Assembly: GCA_025362495.1 (NCBI GenBank)
Contig: JANYGI010000159.1
Coordinates: 1 to 38,589 of the forward strand
DNA length: 38,589 nucleotides
From: Byssovorax sp.
Lineage (GTDB): Bacteria > Myxococcota_A > Polyangia > Polyangiales > Polyangiaceae
Reading direction: 5' to 3'
Positions within the stretch are counted from its first letter, which is position 1. Every line of letters begins with the position of its first letter. The notes below the pieces were generated by a model. That model saw nothing but the letters and a program-made list of their open reading frames with translations, searched no databases and was not told the origin of the DNA. Position numbers and translations under genes: made by a program. Positions 15,217 through 23,701 of this stretch are shown here, piece by piece.

Positions 15217-15735
15217 GTGGCCAAGGACACGCTCCCCCGACTCCGCGCGCCGCGCGTCGATCCGCCGTTCCGCATCGTGCTCGTGGAGCCAGAAATCCCG
15301 CAGAATACCGGCAATATCGGCCGCCTCGCCGCGGCGACGGCGAGCCCGCTCCACCTGGTCGGGCGCCTCGGCTTCCGCACCGACGAGCGCTCCGTCCGCC
15401 GCGCCGGCCTCGATTACTGGCACCTCGTCGATCTCGAGCAGCACCCGAGCTTCGACGATTTCCTTGCGCGTCACCCGGCCTCGCGCCTGCGTATCTTCAG
15501 CTCGGTCGCGACGGCCTGCTACCTCGACGCCGATCTCCGCGCAGGCGACGCGCTGGTCTTCGGAAAAGAGAGCACCGGCCTCGATCAGGCGCTCCTCGAT
15601 CGCTTCCCGGGCGACGTCTTCGGCATCCCCACCATCGGCGCGGTGCGCTCGCTCAACCTGGCGAACGCGGTGTCGATCGTGCTCTACGAGGCGCTCCGTT
15701 GCACGGGCGTGCTCGGTCACGCCGCGCCGGGCTGA
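15217..15735 (+). CDS. trmL: tRNA (cytidine/uridine-34-2'-O)-methyltransferase
   Basis: This 172-residue protein is a SPOUT (SpoU-like) methyltransferase of the TrmL type, which methylates the wobble-base ribose of tRNA-Leu. Seen here are the N-terminal VLVEPEIPQNTGNIGRLAAAT (motif 1), GDALVFGKESTGLDQALLD (motif 2) and VRSLNLANAVSIVLYEALR (motif 3), the trefoil-knot SAM site. Length is slightly above the family norm because of a short N-terminal extension. The GTG start at 15217 follows an AGAGG-like ribosome site. The lipoprotein gene starts 38 bp after its stop, so the two may be co-transcribed. Confidence 0.92.
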   Translation: MAKDTLPRLRAPRVDPPFRIVLVEPEIPQNTGNIGRLAAATASPLHLVGRLGFRTDERSVRRAGLDYWHLVDLEQHPSFDDFLARHPASRLRIFSSVATACYLDADLRAGDALVFGKESTGLDQALLDRFPGDVFGIPTIGAVRSLNLANAVSIVLYEALRCTGVLGHAAPG

Positions 15736-15773
15736 GTGGACGACGTGCAGCGATCGGGCTATCGCGCTCCCTG

Positions 15774-16226
15774 ATGGCGAAGACGATCACCACCCTGCTC
15801 GTCGCGCTCGCGCTGACGGTCGCGGGCTGCGGGCGACGGCTCCCGGACGCCACGCCCGACGGCGCCGTGCGCGAGCTGGTCGGGCGCCTCCACCGCGTCC
15901 ACGGTGATCCCGCCGATGCGCACGCCGCGTACGATCTCCTCTCGAAGCGCACCCAGGCCAACCTCAGCGCCCGCGCCCAGCGCTACAGCGCCGCCAGCGG
16001 CAAGATGATCGCGCCCGAGGCCATGCTCGCGCCCTCGCGCTTCCTCACCCGCTTCGAGCCCCAGCGCTACACGGCGAAGATCGCCGGCGCTTACGCCCTC
16101 GTCGACGTCACGGGCCTGCTCGAGGGCGACCACGCCCAGATCGCCTGCGTGTTCGAAGACGTCGGGTGGCGCGTCGAGCTCGCGCTGCCTCCCCTCGCTC
16201 CGGTGCAGCTCCGCCCCGGGAGCTGA
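15774..16226 (+). CDS. lipoprotein, unknown function
   Basis: This 150-residue protein begins with a short lipoprotein signal (MAKTITTLLVALALTVAGC) with lipidated Cys at residue 19. The mature part includes helical (PDGAVRELVGRLHRVHGDPADAHAAYDLLSKRTQ) and beta-rich sections (YTAKIAGAYALVDVTGLLEGDHAQIACVFEDVGWRVELAL). The combination resembles small NTF2-like or DUF4878-type folds, but that is a guess from pattern only. The ATG at 15774 is chosen so that the lipobox sits at the usual distance. A strong hairpin lies 11 bp after the stop. Confidence 0.75.
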   Translation: MAKTITTLLVALALTVAGCGRRLPDATPDGAVRELVGRLHRVHGDPADAHAAYDLLSKRTQANLSARAQRYSAASGKMIAPEAMLAPSRFLTRFEPQRYTAKIAGAYALVDVTGLLEGDHAQIACVFEDVGWRVELALPPLAPVQLRPGS

Positions 16227-16237
16227 CGGCTCCGGCG

Positions 16238-16258
16238 GCGGTGTCCGTTCGACACCGC
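16238..16258 (+). terminator. hairpin after the lipoprotein gene
   Basis: GCGGTGTC and GACACCGC form a perfect 8-bp stem with a 5-nt loop, starting 11 bp after the stop. No U-tract follows. The stem contains the same GGTGTC/GACACC core as the 27-bp palindrome at 13751. Confidence 0.55.
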
Positions 16259-16340
16259 TCGCCGAATCTATCTGGCCCTGTTTACGCTGCGACCAGCGAC
16301 TCAACAGAGCACATCGAGCGTGCGCAGCGCGCCAGGGGTT

Positions 16341-16389
16341 GGGGCCGCTTGCGGCCCCATCTCAACCGACCAAGGCCGCTTGCGGCCCC
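16341..16389 (-). terminator. tandem repeated hairpins after carD
   Basis: The 16-bp word GGCCGCTTGCGGCCCC occurs at 16343-16358 and again at 16374-16389 (31-bp period). Each copy folds as GGCCGC/GCGGCC with a TT loop; the first extends to an 8-bp stem at 16341-16358. They lie just past the minus-strand carD stop and face the convergent lipoprotein gene, so they probably act as terminators in both directions. Confidence 0.6.
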
Positions 16390-16397
16390 AATCGCGA

Positions 16398-16904
<507 letters not shown>

Positions 16905-17288
16905 AGCTTCTCCTTTGCCAGACGACCCGCCTCGGTCAGCGTCTTGACCGACTGGAGCCGGTGCTACCGACCCTTCCGGCGTGGCGTCGGCGCCGGCGGG
17001 GAACCGGCGTCCTTGCTTCATCATTCCCGTAACCTCGGGATGCATCGCGATTTCGTCCACGATGCTTCGTTGGTGCGTTTACTGATTTGCGCGCTTGATG
17101 CGTGATGCCTGAGCGCGCAACCTGTCGAATTGGGGGGCCGCTCGTGGCCCCGGCGGAACGGAGCAAATCTCGCTGTTGGCGGCTTCCGGAACGACGTTCG
17201 TGAAACGTGGCCTGGTCGACGGAAACAGGGAGAAAACCGGACTCGGGGTTACCCCTCTGAAAGGGGGTATTCTGCGCCAGGCGCGCGC

Positions 17289-17317
17289 ACTCTAATGAGA
17301 ACGCGGGAGTGTGTCAA
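17289..17317 (-). promoter_or_regulatory. sigma-70-type promoter of carD
   Basis: On the minus strand a perfect TTGACA (17317-17312) is followed by exactly 17 bp and TAGAGT (17294-17289), 4 of 6 matches to the -10 consensus. Transcription would start near 17282, about 378 nt before the carD ATG. Confidence 0.55.
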
Positions 17318-17323
17318 ATCAAA

Positions 17324-17364
17324 ACAATGTCCATGACTCGCCGGACGATCAGGGTGGACATTGT
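17324..17364. terminator. inverted repeat between ppx and carD
   Basis: ACAATGTCCA and TGGACATTGT are perfect 10-bp arms separated by 21 nt. It lies just past the minus-strand ppx stop and just upstream of the carD promoter, so it could be the ppx terminator or an upstream operator for carD. The AT-rich arms stand out from the GC-rich surroundings. Confidence 0.45.
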
Positions 17365-17426
17365 CTGGCCGTGTGCCCCTCGATGCGGGTTTGTGTTGCC
17401 GCCGGCCCCGGACTGACCAGGCATCA

Positions 17427-18389
17427 CTATGGGGCAGATTCCCTGCTCGTCGAGCCCTCGAGCAATCGCGCCGCGAGGCCCCAGCGCACCCCGCGATCCG
17501 AGACCAGGAGGTCGCCGCGCGTGAAGGGGCGCGACCACGCGAGGATCTCCTCGGTGATGATCGCGCCGGCGACGATCACGTCGGCGCGCTTGGGCTCGAT
17601 CGTCGGGATGGCGCGGCGCTGCGCGACCGGGATCGCCGCGAGCTCGCGCGTGGAGCGAGCGATCTCTCCGGCGCTGATCCGCGCGCCGTGGATGCGTGCG
17701 GCGTCGTAGGGCGCGACGCCGAGCGCGAACGCGGCCAGCGTCGTCACCGTGCCCGCCACGCCGACGAGCTGCGCGTCGGGGCCAGGCGAGCCGAGCGAGG
17801 TCAGCGCGGCATCGAGCAGCGCGCGCGTCGTGCGGCGGACCTCGGCGATCTCGTCCGCGCTCGGGGGATCGGAGGCGAGGCAGCGCTCGGTCATGCGCAC
17901 GCTGCCGACGTCGACGCTGAGGGCGCTCGCGAGCGTCGCCGAGCCCGCGTCGACCGAGCCGCGGATGAGCTCGGTGCTGCCGCCGCCGAGATCGAACACC
18001 AGCGCGGATCCCTGGATTTCCAGGCCCGACAGCGCGCCCGCGAAGGTGAGCTCGGCCTCCTCGTGGCCGGAGATCACCCGGGGCGCGACGCCGAGCAGCG
18101 CCGCCGCGCGATCGCGGAAATCCTCGCCGCCCCGAGCGTCGCGCATCGCCGAGGTACCGACGACGTCGACGCGCGCCACGCCGGCGCGGCGGATTTCTTG
18201 CGCGTAGTCGCCGAGGCACGCGAGCGTGGCCTCGACGGCGGCGGGATCGAAGGCGCGCGTCCTGTCGACGCCGCGGCCGAGCCTGGTAATCGTCGCGCGC
18301 TCGAGCACCGCCGCGGTCGCGCCGTCGCGGCGCTCGGCCACGAGGAGGAGGACCGAGTTCGTACCGATGTCGATCGTCGCGACGCGCAT
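17427..18389 (-). CDS. ppx: exopolyphosphatase / guanosine pentaphosphatase family protein
   Basis: This 320-residue protein belongs to the Ppx/GppA branch of the ASKHA fold, which hydrolyses terminal phosphates of polyphosphate or pppGpp. Family motifs are visible: phosphate-1 loop ATIDIGTNSVLLLVAE at the N-terminus, TSAMRDARGGEDF near residue 83, the phosphate-2 loop LVFDLGGGSTELI near 135, and GVAGTVTTLAA near 215. It lacks the C-terminal HD-like domain of the long E. coli form, so it is the short, Ppx1/GppA-like type. The ATG at 18389 lies 8 bp after the stop of the OmpA-like lipoprotein gene, so the pair is one transcript. Substrate preference cannot be read from sequence. Confidence 0.88.
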   Translation of the reverse strand: MRVATIDIGTNSVLLLVAERRDGATAAVLERATITRLGRGVDRTRAFDPAAVEATLACLGDYAQEIRRAGVARVDVVGTSAMRDARGGEDFRDRAAALLGVAPRVISGHEEAELTFAGALSGLEIQGSALVFDLGGGSTELIRGSVDAGSATLASALSVDVGSVRMTERCLASDPPSADEIAEVRRTTRALLDAALTSLGSPGPDAQLVGVAGTVTTLAAFALGVAPYDAARIHGARISAGEIARSTRELAAIPVAQRRAIPTIEPKRADVIVAGAIITEEILAWSRPFTRGDLLVSDRGVRWGLAARLLEGSTSRESAP

Positions 18390-18397
18390 GGCGATCG

Positions 18398-19222
18398 CTA
18401 CTGGGTCAGGCTCTTGAGATCGAGCATCTCTTCGACGCTCGGGACCACGACGAGCTCGCAGCGGCGGTTCGCCTGCTTGCCGTCCGGGGTGTCGTTGCTC
18501 TTGACGGGATCGGTGTCGCCGAAGCCGGCCGCGCTCCACTTCGTGGGGCTGAGGCCGCCGCCCGGATCCTTGCCGGCGACCGGCGCGATCAGGAACGTGA
18601 GCACCTCGCGCGCGCGCATGACGCTGAGGCCCCAGTTGTCCTTGTAGCGGCCGCCCGCGAGGGGCGCGTTGTCGGTGTGGCCGGCGACCTGGAAGGTGCG
18701 CGACGAGAGCCCCGCGTCCCCGCGCACGACCTCGGCGATTTTGAGAAGGATGGCCTCGCCCTCTTTCTTCAGCGTCTCGCGGCCGGAGTCGAAGAGCACG
18801 TCGCCGGGGAGCTGGATCACCATGCGGTTGTTGCGCACGGTGACGTTGAGGCCGAGCTTCGTCAGCGCCTGGAGCTTGTCGCGCAGGAGCTCGAAGCGAC
18901 GCTTGATCGCCTCGAGTTGCTCGGCGCGGCGCTTGTAGTCCTCGAGCGCGCGGGCCTGCGTCTCCAGGTTGGCGTTGAGGTTCGAGATGTCGACGCCGGC
19001 GCCCTTGAGCTGGCTCTTGAGCTGGTCGATCTTCGCGAGCTGCTCGTCGATCTCGCCCTTCGATTTCTTGTTGCGCTCTTGCTCGGCGGAGAGCTGCGTC
19101 TTCAGGTCGTCGATCTGGTGGATCTTCGCCTGCATCTCATCTTCGGAGTAGCCGCACCCGGTGGTCGCGCTCGCGAGGAGCAGCGCCGAGAGGGTGGTGG
19201 CCGCGATGGATCGTTCGAGCAT
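18398..19222 (-). CDS. OmpA-family peptidoglycan-binding lipoprotein with coiled coil
   Basis: This 274-residue protein has a lipoprotein signal (MLERSIAATTLSALLLASATTGC, lipidated Cys at 23). A long coiled coil follows (about 30-120: IHQIDDLKTQLSAEQERNKK, IDQLKSQLKGAGVDISNLNANLE). A C-terminal OmpA domain (about 130-260) carries LFDSGRETLKKEG, AGHTDNAPL and SVMRAREVLTFLI. Such proteins tether the envelope to peptidoglycan, as Pal does; here a coiled-coil spacer separates lipid anchor and binding domain. The start at 19222 has a strong AGGAGGTG ribosome site, which decides it over the upstream ATG. The ppx gene follows 8 bp downstream. Confidence 0.88.
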   Translation of the reverse strand: MLERSIAATTLSALLLASATTGCGYSEDEMQAKIHQIDDLKTQLSAEQERNKKSKGEIDEQLAKIDQLKSQLKGAGVDISNLNANLETQARALEDYKRRAEQLEAIKRRFELLRDKLQALTKLGLNVTVRNNRMVIQLPGDVLFDSGRETLKKEGEAILLKIAEVVRGDAGLSSRTFQVAGHTDNAPLAGGRYKDNWGLSVMRAREVLTFLIAPVAGKDPGGGLSPTKWSAAGFGDTDPVKSNDTPDGKQANRRCELVVVPSVEEMLDLKSLTQ

Positions 19223-19525
19223 TGGTGCACCTCCTGCGCCGCCAGCGGCCGCGGGCGCGCAGGGTACGCGAAAAGGGGCCCTCTCGACAAGCACCTCGGG
19301 GCACCGGAGGCCGAACGAGCGCGCCAATCACGAATTCTTCTCATGGTCAACGTCAATCGTCGATCAAGGATTACCTGAGGTCCGATCAGGAAATGAGGCT
19401 CAATTCAATTGACATTGACGAAAATGTATCGACGACGCGCCGTCGGAGTCACCCTCGCAACGCTTGCAGAGCCATCTTCCCGGGAACCTGAGGGGTGACG
19501 CTCCAGGGAGGCCGCAAGATTTTCC
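19223..19525. other. intergenic stretch between divergent genes
   Basis: This gap separates the minus-strand OmpA-like lipoprotein gene from the plus-strand histone-like gene. No ORF, hairpin or convincing promoter for the lipoprotein gene was found. The stretch 19330-19430 is noticeably AT-richer than its surroundings. Confidence 0.4.
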
Positions 19526-19554
19526 TTGACCATCACGATGCGTGGCAATATATG
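19526..19554 (+). promoter_or_regulatory. sigma-70-type promoter of the histone-like gene
   Basis: TTGACC (19526-19531, 5 of 6) and TATATG (19549-19554, 4 of 6) are separated by exactly 17 bp. The predicted start is near 19561, leaving a leader of about 67 nt that ends in an AGGAGG ribosome site. Confidence 0.65.
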
Positions 19555-19627
19555 TGCTGCAACATCTGTTGCCTTGCCCCGCGCAGTACGCGTGTAGCGG
19601 GTGAGGCGGCCTACAGGAGGGTTCCAG

Positions 19628-20005
19628 ATGGCTGCTAAGAAGACCGCGAAGAAGTCCGCCAAGAAGGTCACCAAGACGGCGAAGAAGCCGGCTGCCGGCA
19701 AGGCCGCGAAGGTCGCGAAGAAGCCGGCCGCGAAGAAGACGGCCGCCAAGAAGACGGCCGCCAAGAAGACCCCGAAGCGCGCCGCTGCGAAGCGCGCTCC
19801 GGCGAAGAAGACGGCCAAGAAGGCGGCGAAGCGCGCCCCGGCCGCCAAGAAGCCGGCCGCCAAGCGCGCCCCGGCCCCCAAGCGCGCCGCTGCGAAGCGC
19901 GCCCCGGCGAAGAAGGCGGCCAAGAAGGCCTCCTCGTCGCGCGGTAGCAAGTCTGCACCCGCCTCGGCGCAGACGGCCGCCGCTTCGAGCGACGAGTCCG
20001 AATGA
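19628..20005 (+). CDS. histone H1-like Lys/Ala/Pro-rich DNA-binding protein
   Basis: This 125-residue protein is built almost wholly of AAKK, APAKK and AAKRAP repeats (residues 1-100), ending in a short Ser/acidic tail (SSDESE). Such histone H1-like proteins bind and compact DNA non-specifically; they occur in several myxobacteria and in chlamydiae (Hc1/Hc2 type). There are no globular-domain motifs. The ATG at 19628 lies 7 nt after a perfect AGGAGG, which decides it over the GTG at 19601. A good promoter is present upstream and two hairpins follow the stop. The repeated codons (AAG, GCC) make the gene itself internally repetitive and prone to slippage. Confidence 0.85.
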   Translation: MAAKKTAKKSAKKVTKTAKKPAAGKAAKVAKKPAAKKTAAKKTAAKKTPKRAAAKRAPAKKTAKKAAKRAPAAKKPAAKRAPAPKRAAAKRAPAKKAAKKASSSRGSKSAPASAQTAAASSDESE

Positions 20006-20014
20006 GCTGAAGGT

Positions 20015-20050
20015 CGCCTGAGGAGGCGCTCCGTCGCGACGAGGGTCGCG
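20015..20050 (+). terminator. two hairpins after the histone-like gene
   Basis: CGCCT/AGGCG (20015-20028) and CGCGAC/GTCGCG (20035-20050) are perfect stems, both closed by the tetraloop GAGG, starting 9 bp after the stop. No U-tract is present. Confidence 0.45.
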
Positions 20051-20234
20051 CGGAAATTCGAGCTCTCCTCGATTCACGGCGACGCTTCACCGGAAGGACG
20101 GCTGGCTTCATTGCCCGTCGTCTTTCTGCGTTTTGTGGCTGCCAATCTGACCCCTGCCCTCGCAGGACCGCAGTTTCGCGCTTCGATCGTGCATGGATGA
20201 CGAACTTTCGCGCTGGACGAACTAGCCTCGTGGG

Positions 20235-21500
20235 GTGATTCGCCGCCCCGCGCTGATCCTGGCGCTGCTCACCACGCTCAACCTCATCAACTACCTCGAT
20301 CGCTTCCTCGTGATGGCGGTCGGGCCGCGGATCCAGGACAGCCTCCATCTCGGTGACGCGCAGATCGGGTGGGTCGAGAGCGCGTTCATGCTCGGGTACT
20401 TTCTCACGAGCCCGATCTTCGGGTGGCTCGGGGATCGCTACCCGCGGAAGGGGCTCATCGCTGCCGGCGTCGCCATCTGGTCGGTCGCCACCATCGGCTC
20501 GGGGTTCACCCACAGCTTCGGGTGGATGATCGCGGCGCGCGTCGCCGTCGGCATCGGCGAGGCCAGCTACGCCACGCTCGCGCCGACGATCATCGACGAG
20601 ATCGCCGACGCGAAGAACAAGAACCGCTGGCTGTCGATCTTCTACGTCGCCATCCCCGTCGGATCGGCGCTGGGGTTCCTCCTCGGCGGGATGCTCGAGC
20701 ACCGCTTCGGGTGGCGCTCGGCGTTCTTCATCGCCGGCGGGCCGGGGCTCGCGCTCGCGCTGGTGACGACCTTCATCGCCGAGCCGAAGCGACGCGAGCG
20801 GCCGCGCGAGGCGTCGTCGGGCTTCTCGGCGTACCTCGATCTCGCGCGGCGCCCGGCGTATCGCGCGACGGTCGCCGGGTACGTCGCGCAGACGTTCGCG
20901 CTCGGCGGCTTCACCGCGTGGGCGGCGCCGTTTCTCTACCGCAAGCTCTGCCTCGAGCTCCACGTCGCCAACTTTCGCTTCGGGCTGATCACCGTGGTGA
21001 CGGGCCTCGCGGGGACGGCGCTCGGCGGCTACCTCGCCGACCGCTGGCCGGGCCAGGACCGCGTCCAGGCGGGGCTCCGCGTGTGCGCGTGGTCGTCGAT
21101 CATCGGCGCGCCGCTTTCGCTCGCGGCGGTCTTCGCGGGCAGCTCCACGGCGTTCCTGGCGGCCCTCGCCCTGACGGAGCTCGCCATCTTCGTCAGCGTC
21201 GCGCCGATCAACGCCGCGGTGATGCGCACGGTGCCGACGCACCTGCGCGCGCGGGCCATGGCGGCGTCGATCTTCGCCATGCACCTGCTCGGCGATCTGA
21301 TCTCGCCCCCGGTCATCGGCGGCCTCTCCGATCACTTCGGCGACGATCACGCCTTCTGCTCGGGCGCGCGCGGGCTGCAGCTCGGGATGTACCTGCTGCC
21401 CGCGGCGGTCGCGCTCTCGGCGGTGTTCTGGTGGAGGGCGTCGTCGAAGCCGGCGCAGGCCTCGGCGGAGGAGCTGCCGGAGGCGGACGTGGCGGGGTGA
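20235..21500 (+). CDS. major facilitator superfamily transporter, Spinster-like
   Basis: This 421-residue protein shows about 12 hydrophobic segments and is a complete MFS permease. The N-terminal half has LNLINYLDRFLV (helix 1) and the loop 2-3 signature GWLGDRYPRKGLI. GIGEASYATLAPTIIDE (helix 4) is characteristic of the Spinster (Spns)-like subgroup, whose vertebrate members carry sphingosine-1-phosphate or lysolipids; bacterial members have unclear substrates. The second half begins with a weaker GGYLADRWPGQDR copy of the loop. The C-terminal tail is Glu/Ala-rich. The start is GTG at 20235, with no strong ribosome site. It is transcribed towards the NlpC/P60-type gene, with a strong hairpin between them. 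Confidence 0.87.
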   Translation: MIRRPALILALLTTLNLINYLDRFLVMAVGPRIQDSLHLGDAQIGWVESAFMLGYFLTSPIFGWLGDRYPRKGLIAAGVAIWSVATIGSGFTHSFGWMIAARVAVGIGEASYATLAPTIIDEIADAKNKNRWLSIFYVAIPVGSALGFLLGGMLEHRFGWRSAFFIAGGPGLALALVTTFIAEPKRRERPREASSGFSAYLDLARRPAYRATVAGYVAQTFALGGFTAWAAPFLYRKLCLELHVANFRFGLITVVTGLAGTALGGYLADRWPGQDRVQAGLRVCAWSSIIGAPLSLAAVFAGSSTAFLAALALTELAIFVSVAPINAAVMRTVPTHLRARAMAASIFAMHLLGDLISPPVIGGLSDHFGDDHAFCSGARGLQLGMYLLPAAVALSAVFWWRASSKPAQASAEELPEADVAG

Positions 21501-21504
21501 GGCG

Positions 21505-21534
21505 GATCGAGATCGAGATCGAGACCGAGACCGA
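21505..21534. repeat. 6-bp microsatellite
   Basis: Five tandem hexamers (GATCGA three times, then GACCGA twice) lie 4 bp after the MFS stop codon, outside coding sequence. Confidence 0.7.
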
Positions 21535-21561
21535 GGCGGGGGGCGTCAGCCGGCGTGAACC

Positions 21562-21594
21562 TCGTTGGTGCTCCAACGGTTGGAGCACCAACGA
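21562..21594. terminator. strong bidirectional hairpin between convergent genes
   Basis: TCGTTGGTGCTCCAA and TTGGAGCACCAACGA are perfect 15-bp arms around a 3-nt CGG loop. The hairpin lies midway between two convergent stops, as expected for a shared terminator. No U-tract is present on either side, so a REP-type repeat is an alternative. Confidence 0.6.
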
Positions 21595-21619
21595 TCGCGG
21601 CGAGCGCGAGGGGAGCGGC

Positions 21620-22501
21620 TCAGTAGCCGGTGCGGCGGATGGCGTGGTAGGCCGACGACGCGGTGCGGAGATCGTAGACGCAGCCGTCCGCGCAGCCCTT
21701 GCACTCGTACGCGTACATCGAGCCCCAGCCGTCGCCCTTGGCGTAGACGAAGATGTGACCGTGGCCGCTCGAGTTGTAGACCATGGCGTCGGCCGCCTCG
21801 ACCTTGCCGCGCGAGACCGTCGACCACTTGCTCGAGTCCTGGTCGAAGTCGACCGTGCTGTACGGGTGGTTGTCGTCGTTGAGCACGCCGTTGGTGCTCG
21901 GGACCTGCCAGACCTTCGCGGCGAGGCCGGAGCAGTCGCCGCCGTACTGGCCCTTGTGCGAGCAGCTCGGGCAGCTGCCGGAGCACGAGCCCGCGGTGCT
22001 GCTCGTGGGCCCGCTCGTCTCGAAGCGGCCGTGGCCCCACCAGTACGAGTACCCGACGGCCGACTTGGCGCGGGCGAGGGCCTGGGTGCGCAGGTTGCTG
22101 GAGGGAGGCGGCGGGGGGTTGCCGGTGCCCGTCGACTTCAGCGTGTAGTACTTGCCGAAGCTCCAGCCGACGACGCCGCCGTGCTTGATCTTGTAAAAGC
22201 CGTTCGAGGGCGCGGAGGCCTCGAGCTCGACCGACGCGCCGCTCGGCACGACGTGAAGCACCTTGGCCGACGTCGAGGGCGACGAGCGGAGGTTCACGCC
22301 GGTGGTCGAGACCAGCGTCGAGCCGACAGGGAAGTCGCCCGAGATCGGGCTCTCGTTGGCGCTGACGGTCTCGTCGGCGCCGACGAGCTCGCCGGAGTCG
22401 GTGTCGCCGGTGCCGCTCGGAGCGCAGGCCGAGAGCGCCAGGAGCGAGCCGAGGGCGAGCGGGGCGGCGAGAGAAATCAAGCGGTAGGCGATTGATGACA
22501 T
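21620..22501 (-). CDS. lipoprotein with SH3b and NlpC/P60-like domains
   Basis: This 293-residue protein has a lipoprotein signal ending in LSAC (Cys near residue 26) and a Ser/Thr/Asp-rich spacer. A bacterial SH3 domain (about 60-120: VNLRSSPSTSAKVLHVVPSG) is followed by a Pro linker and an NlpC/P60-like catalytic region (about 145-290). The candidate nucleophile is the Cys in GGDCSGLAAKVW and the candidate His is in GHGHIFVY, suggesting a cell-wall peptidase or amidase. A Cys-rich insert (CSGSCPSC) between them and the CKGCADGC near the end are unusual and may form disulphides. The start at 22501 is chosen for lipobox spacing. It is divergent from the propeller gene, 63 bp away. Confidence 0.8.
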   Translation of the reverse strand: MSSIAYRLISLAAPLALGSLLALSACAPSGTGDTDSGELVGADETVSANESPISGDFPVGSTLVSTTGVNLRSSPSTSAKVLHVVPSGASVELEASAPSNGFYKIKHGGVVGWSFGKYYTLKSTGTGNPPPPPSSNLRTQALARAKSAVGYSYWWGHGRFETSGPTSSTAGSCSGSCPSCSHKGQYGGDCSGLAAKVWQVPSTNGVLNDDNHPYSTVDFDQDSSKWSTVSRGKVEAADAMVYNSSGHGHIFVYAKGDGWGSMYAYECKGCADGCVYDLRTASSAYHAIRRTGY

Positions 22502-22564
22502 TGTTTTTGCATCCCTTGTGAGCGCGTGGCGTAACACGCTTCAGCAAGGTGCATACCGTTCAAA

Positions 22565-23686
22565 ATGAGTATGCAACTGGAGACATCAGTGCACAAAGGT
22601 AGGACATCGATTCTCCTTGTAGTTGCCGCAGCCGGCGTGGCCCTCGTGGCCTGGCGAACGTGCGGATCGAACGAGCGCGGATCATCGCTGAAGCCTGTTT
22701 CCTCGGCGAACGCTGCTGACGACAGCCCGTCGACGGTCGCGGGCCACCCGGCTTCGACGCCGTCATCGACGTTTGGCGCCACGCCCGCTGACGCGACGCA
22801 TAACGAAGCTGGCGCAGGACGGGTGGTATTTTTTTCTCCATGGGGTGGATCAACGAAGGATCAGCTCGGCCACGACCGTCCTCTCGAAGGCAACCCGGTC
22901 GGACCGATGAGCCTCGCGCATGACGGCAAGGGGCGCGTCTACGTGCTCGATCAGGTCAACGGCCGCGTCGTGCGTCACGGCGTCGACGGCAAGGCGGAGG
23001 CGACGAGCGATCTGCGGCTGCGCAACCCGCAAGACCTCGCCGTCGCCGCCGACGGCTCGATGGCCGTGCTCGATCGGCTCGGCGACAAGGCGATCGCCTT
23101 CTACGACGAGGGCGGCGCGCTCCGCGGACAGCTCCCGCTCGAGGGCGAAGGCGTCGAGGAGCCGGGGCTGCTCACCGGCGTCTTCATCGACGGCAAAGAC
23201 GTCTACGTCGAGCGCGAGCACGGCGCGCTGGTCAACATCGGCGACACCGCCGGCAACCCCGCCGAGCCGCGGAAAGAGATCCCCGGGCGCCCGCTGCGCG
23301 ACGGGACGGGGTTCATCAACGCGGGCATCACCGACAGCGGCGCGGGGCGGGCGTGGGTCGCCGTCATCGATCGCGCGACCACCGATCACCGCTTCACGCG
23401 CGAGCTGCGGATGAAGGGCGAAATCCGCTCGATCCGCCTCCTCGACTCCGACAAGAGCGGGACGATCTACCTCGCGACCGAGATGCACCAGGAGCCCGCC
23501 GAGGACTGGATTTTGCTCCAGTGCCTCGACTCGCTCAAGGGCGTGCAGACCGGGACGGCGATGCTCCCCGCCAACACCATGCCGGAAGAGACGTTCCGCG
23601 ATCTCACGGTCCTCGACGACGGCGGCGTCGTCCTCGCGCACCAGACCGAGAAGGGCGTCACCTATCAAACGTACGAGTGCAACTGA
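22565..23686 (+). CDS. membrane-anchored NHL/beta-propeller-like protein
   Basis: This 373-residue protein has one N-terminal hydrophobic segment (about 15-32: SILLVVAAAGVALVAW) that probably anchors it, followed by a Ser/Ala/Pro spacer. From about residue 95 there are repeated strand units of the NHL or six-bladed-propeller kind: GPMSLAHDGKGRVYVLDQVNGRVVRH, PQDLAVAADGSMAVLDRLGDKAIAFY, and further units spaced about 45-50 residues apart to the end. Such propellers usually bind partners and have no catalysis of their own. It ends 15 bp before the stop of the convergent di-heme gene. Divergence from the NlpC/P60-like gene across 63 bp suggests shared regulation. Confidence 0.72.
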   Translation: MSMQLETSVHKGRTSILLVVAAAGVALVAWRTCGSNERGSSLKPVSSANAADDSPSTVAGHPASTPSSTFGATPADATHNEAGAGRVVFFSPWGGSTKDQLGHDRPLEGNPVGPMSLAHDGKGRVYVLDQVNGRVVRHGVDGKAEATSDLRLRNPQDLAVAADGSMAVLDRLGDKAIAFYDEGGALRGQLPLEGEGVEEPGLLTGVFIDGKDVYVEREHGALVNIGDTAGNPAEPRKEIPGRPLRDGTGFINAGITDSGAGRAWVAVIDRATTDHRFTRELRMKGEIRSIRLLDSDKSGTIYLATEMHQEPAEDWILLQCLDSLKGVQTGTAMLPANTMPEETFRDLTVLDDGGVVLAHQTEKGVTYQTYECN

Positions 23687-23701
23687 GTCGCGTCTGAAGA
23701 T

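Larger units (their letters stand above)
16905..17426 (-). other. 522-bp gap: structured leader of carD and ppx 3' flank
   Basis: No gene is seen. The minus-strand promoter at 17289-17317 would give carD a leader of nearly 380 nt. Within it are two hairpins: GGGGCC/GGCCCC (17134-17151) and TACCCC/GGGGTA (17250-17269). Beyond the promoter, towards ppx, lies a 10-bp inverted repeat (17324-17364). I recognise no known riboswitch class. Confidence 0.5.

Noticed and set aside
13900-15720. 606-codon extension of the barrel gene through trmL
   Set aside because: The region before the signal peptide at 15111 is antisense to trmL and has no protein-like composition.
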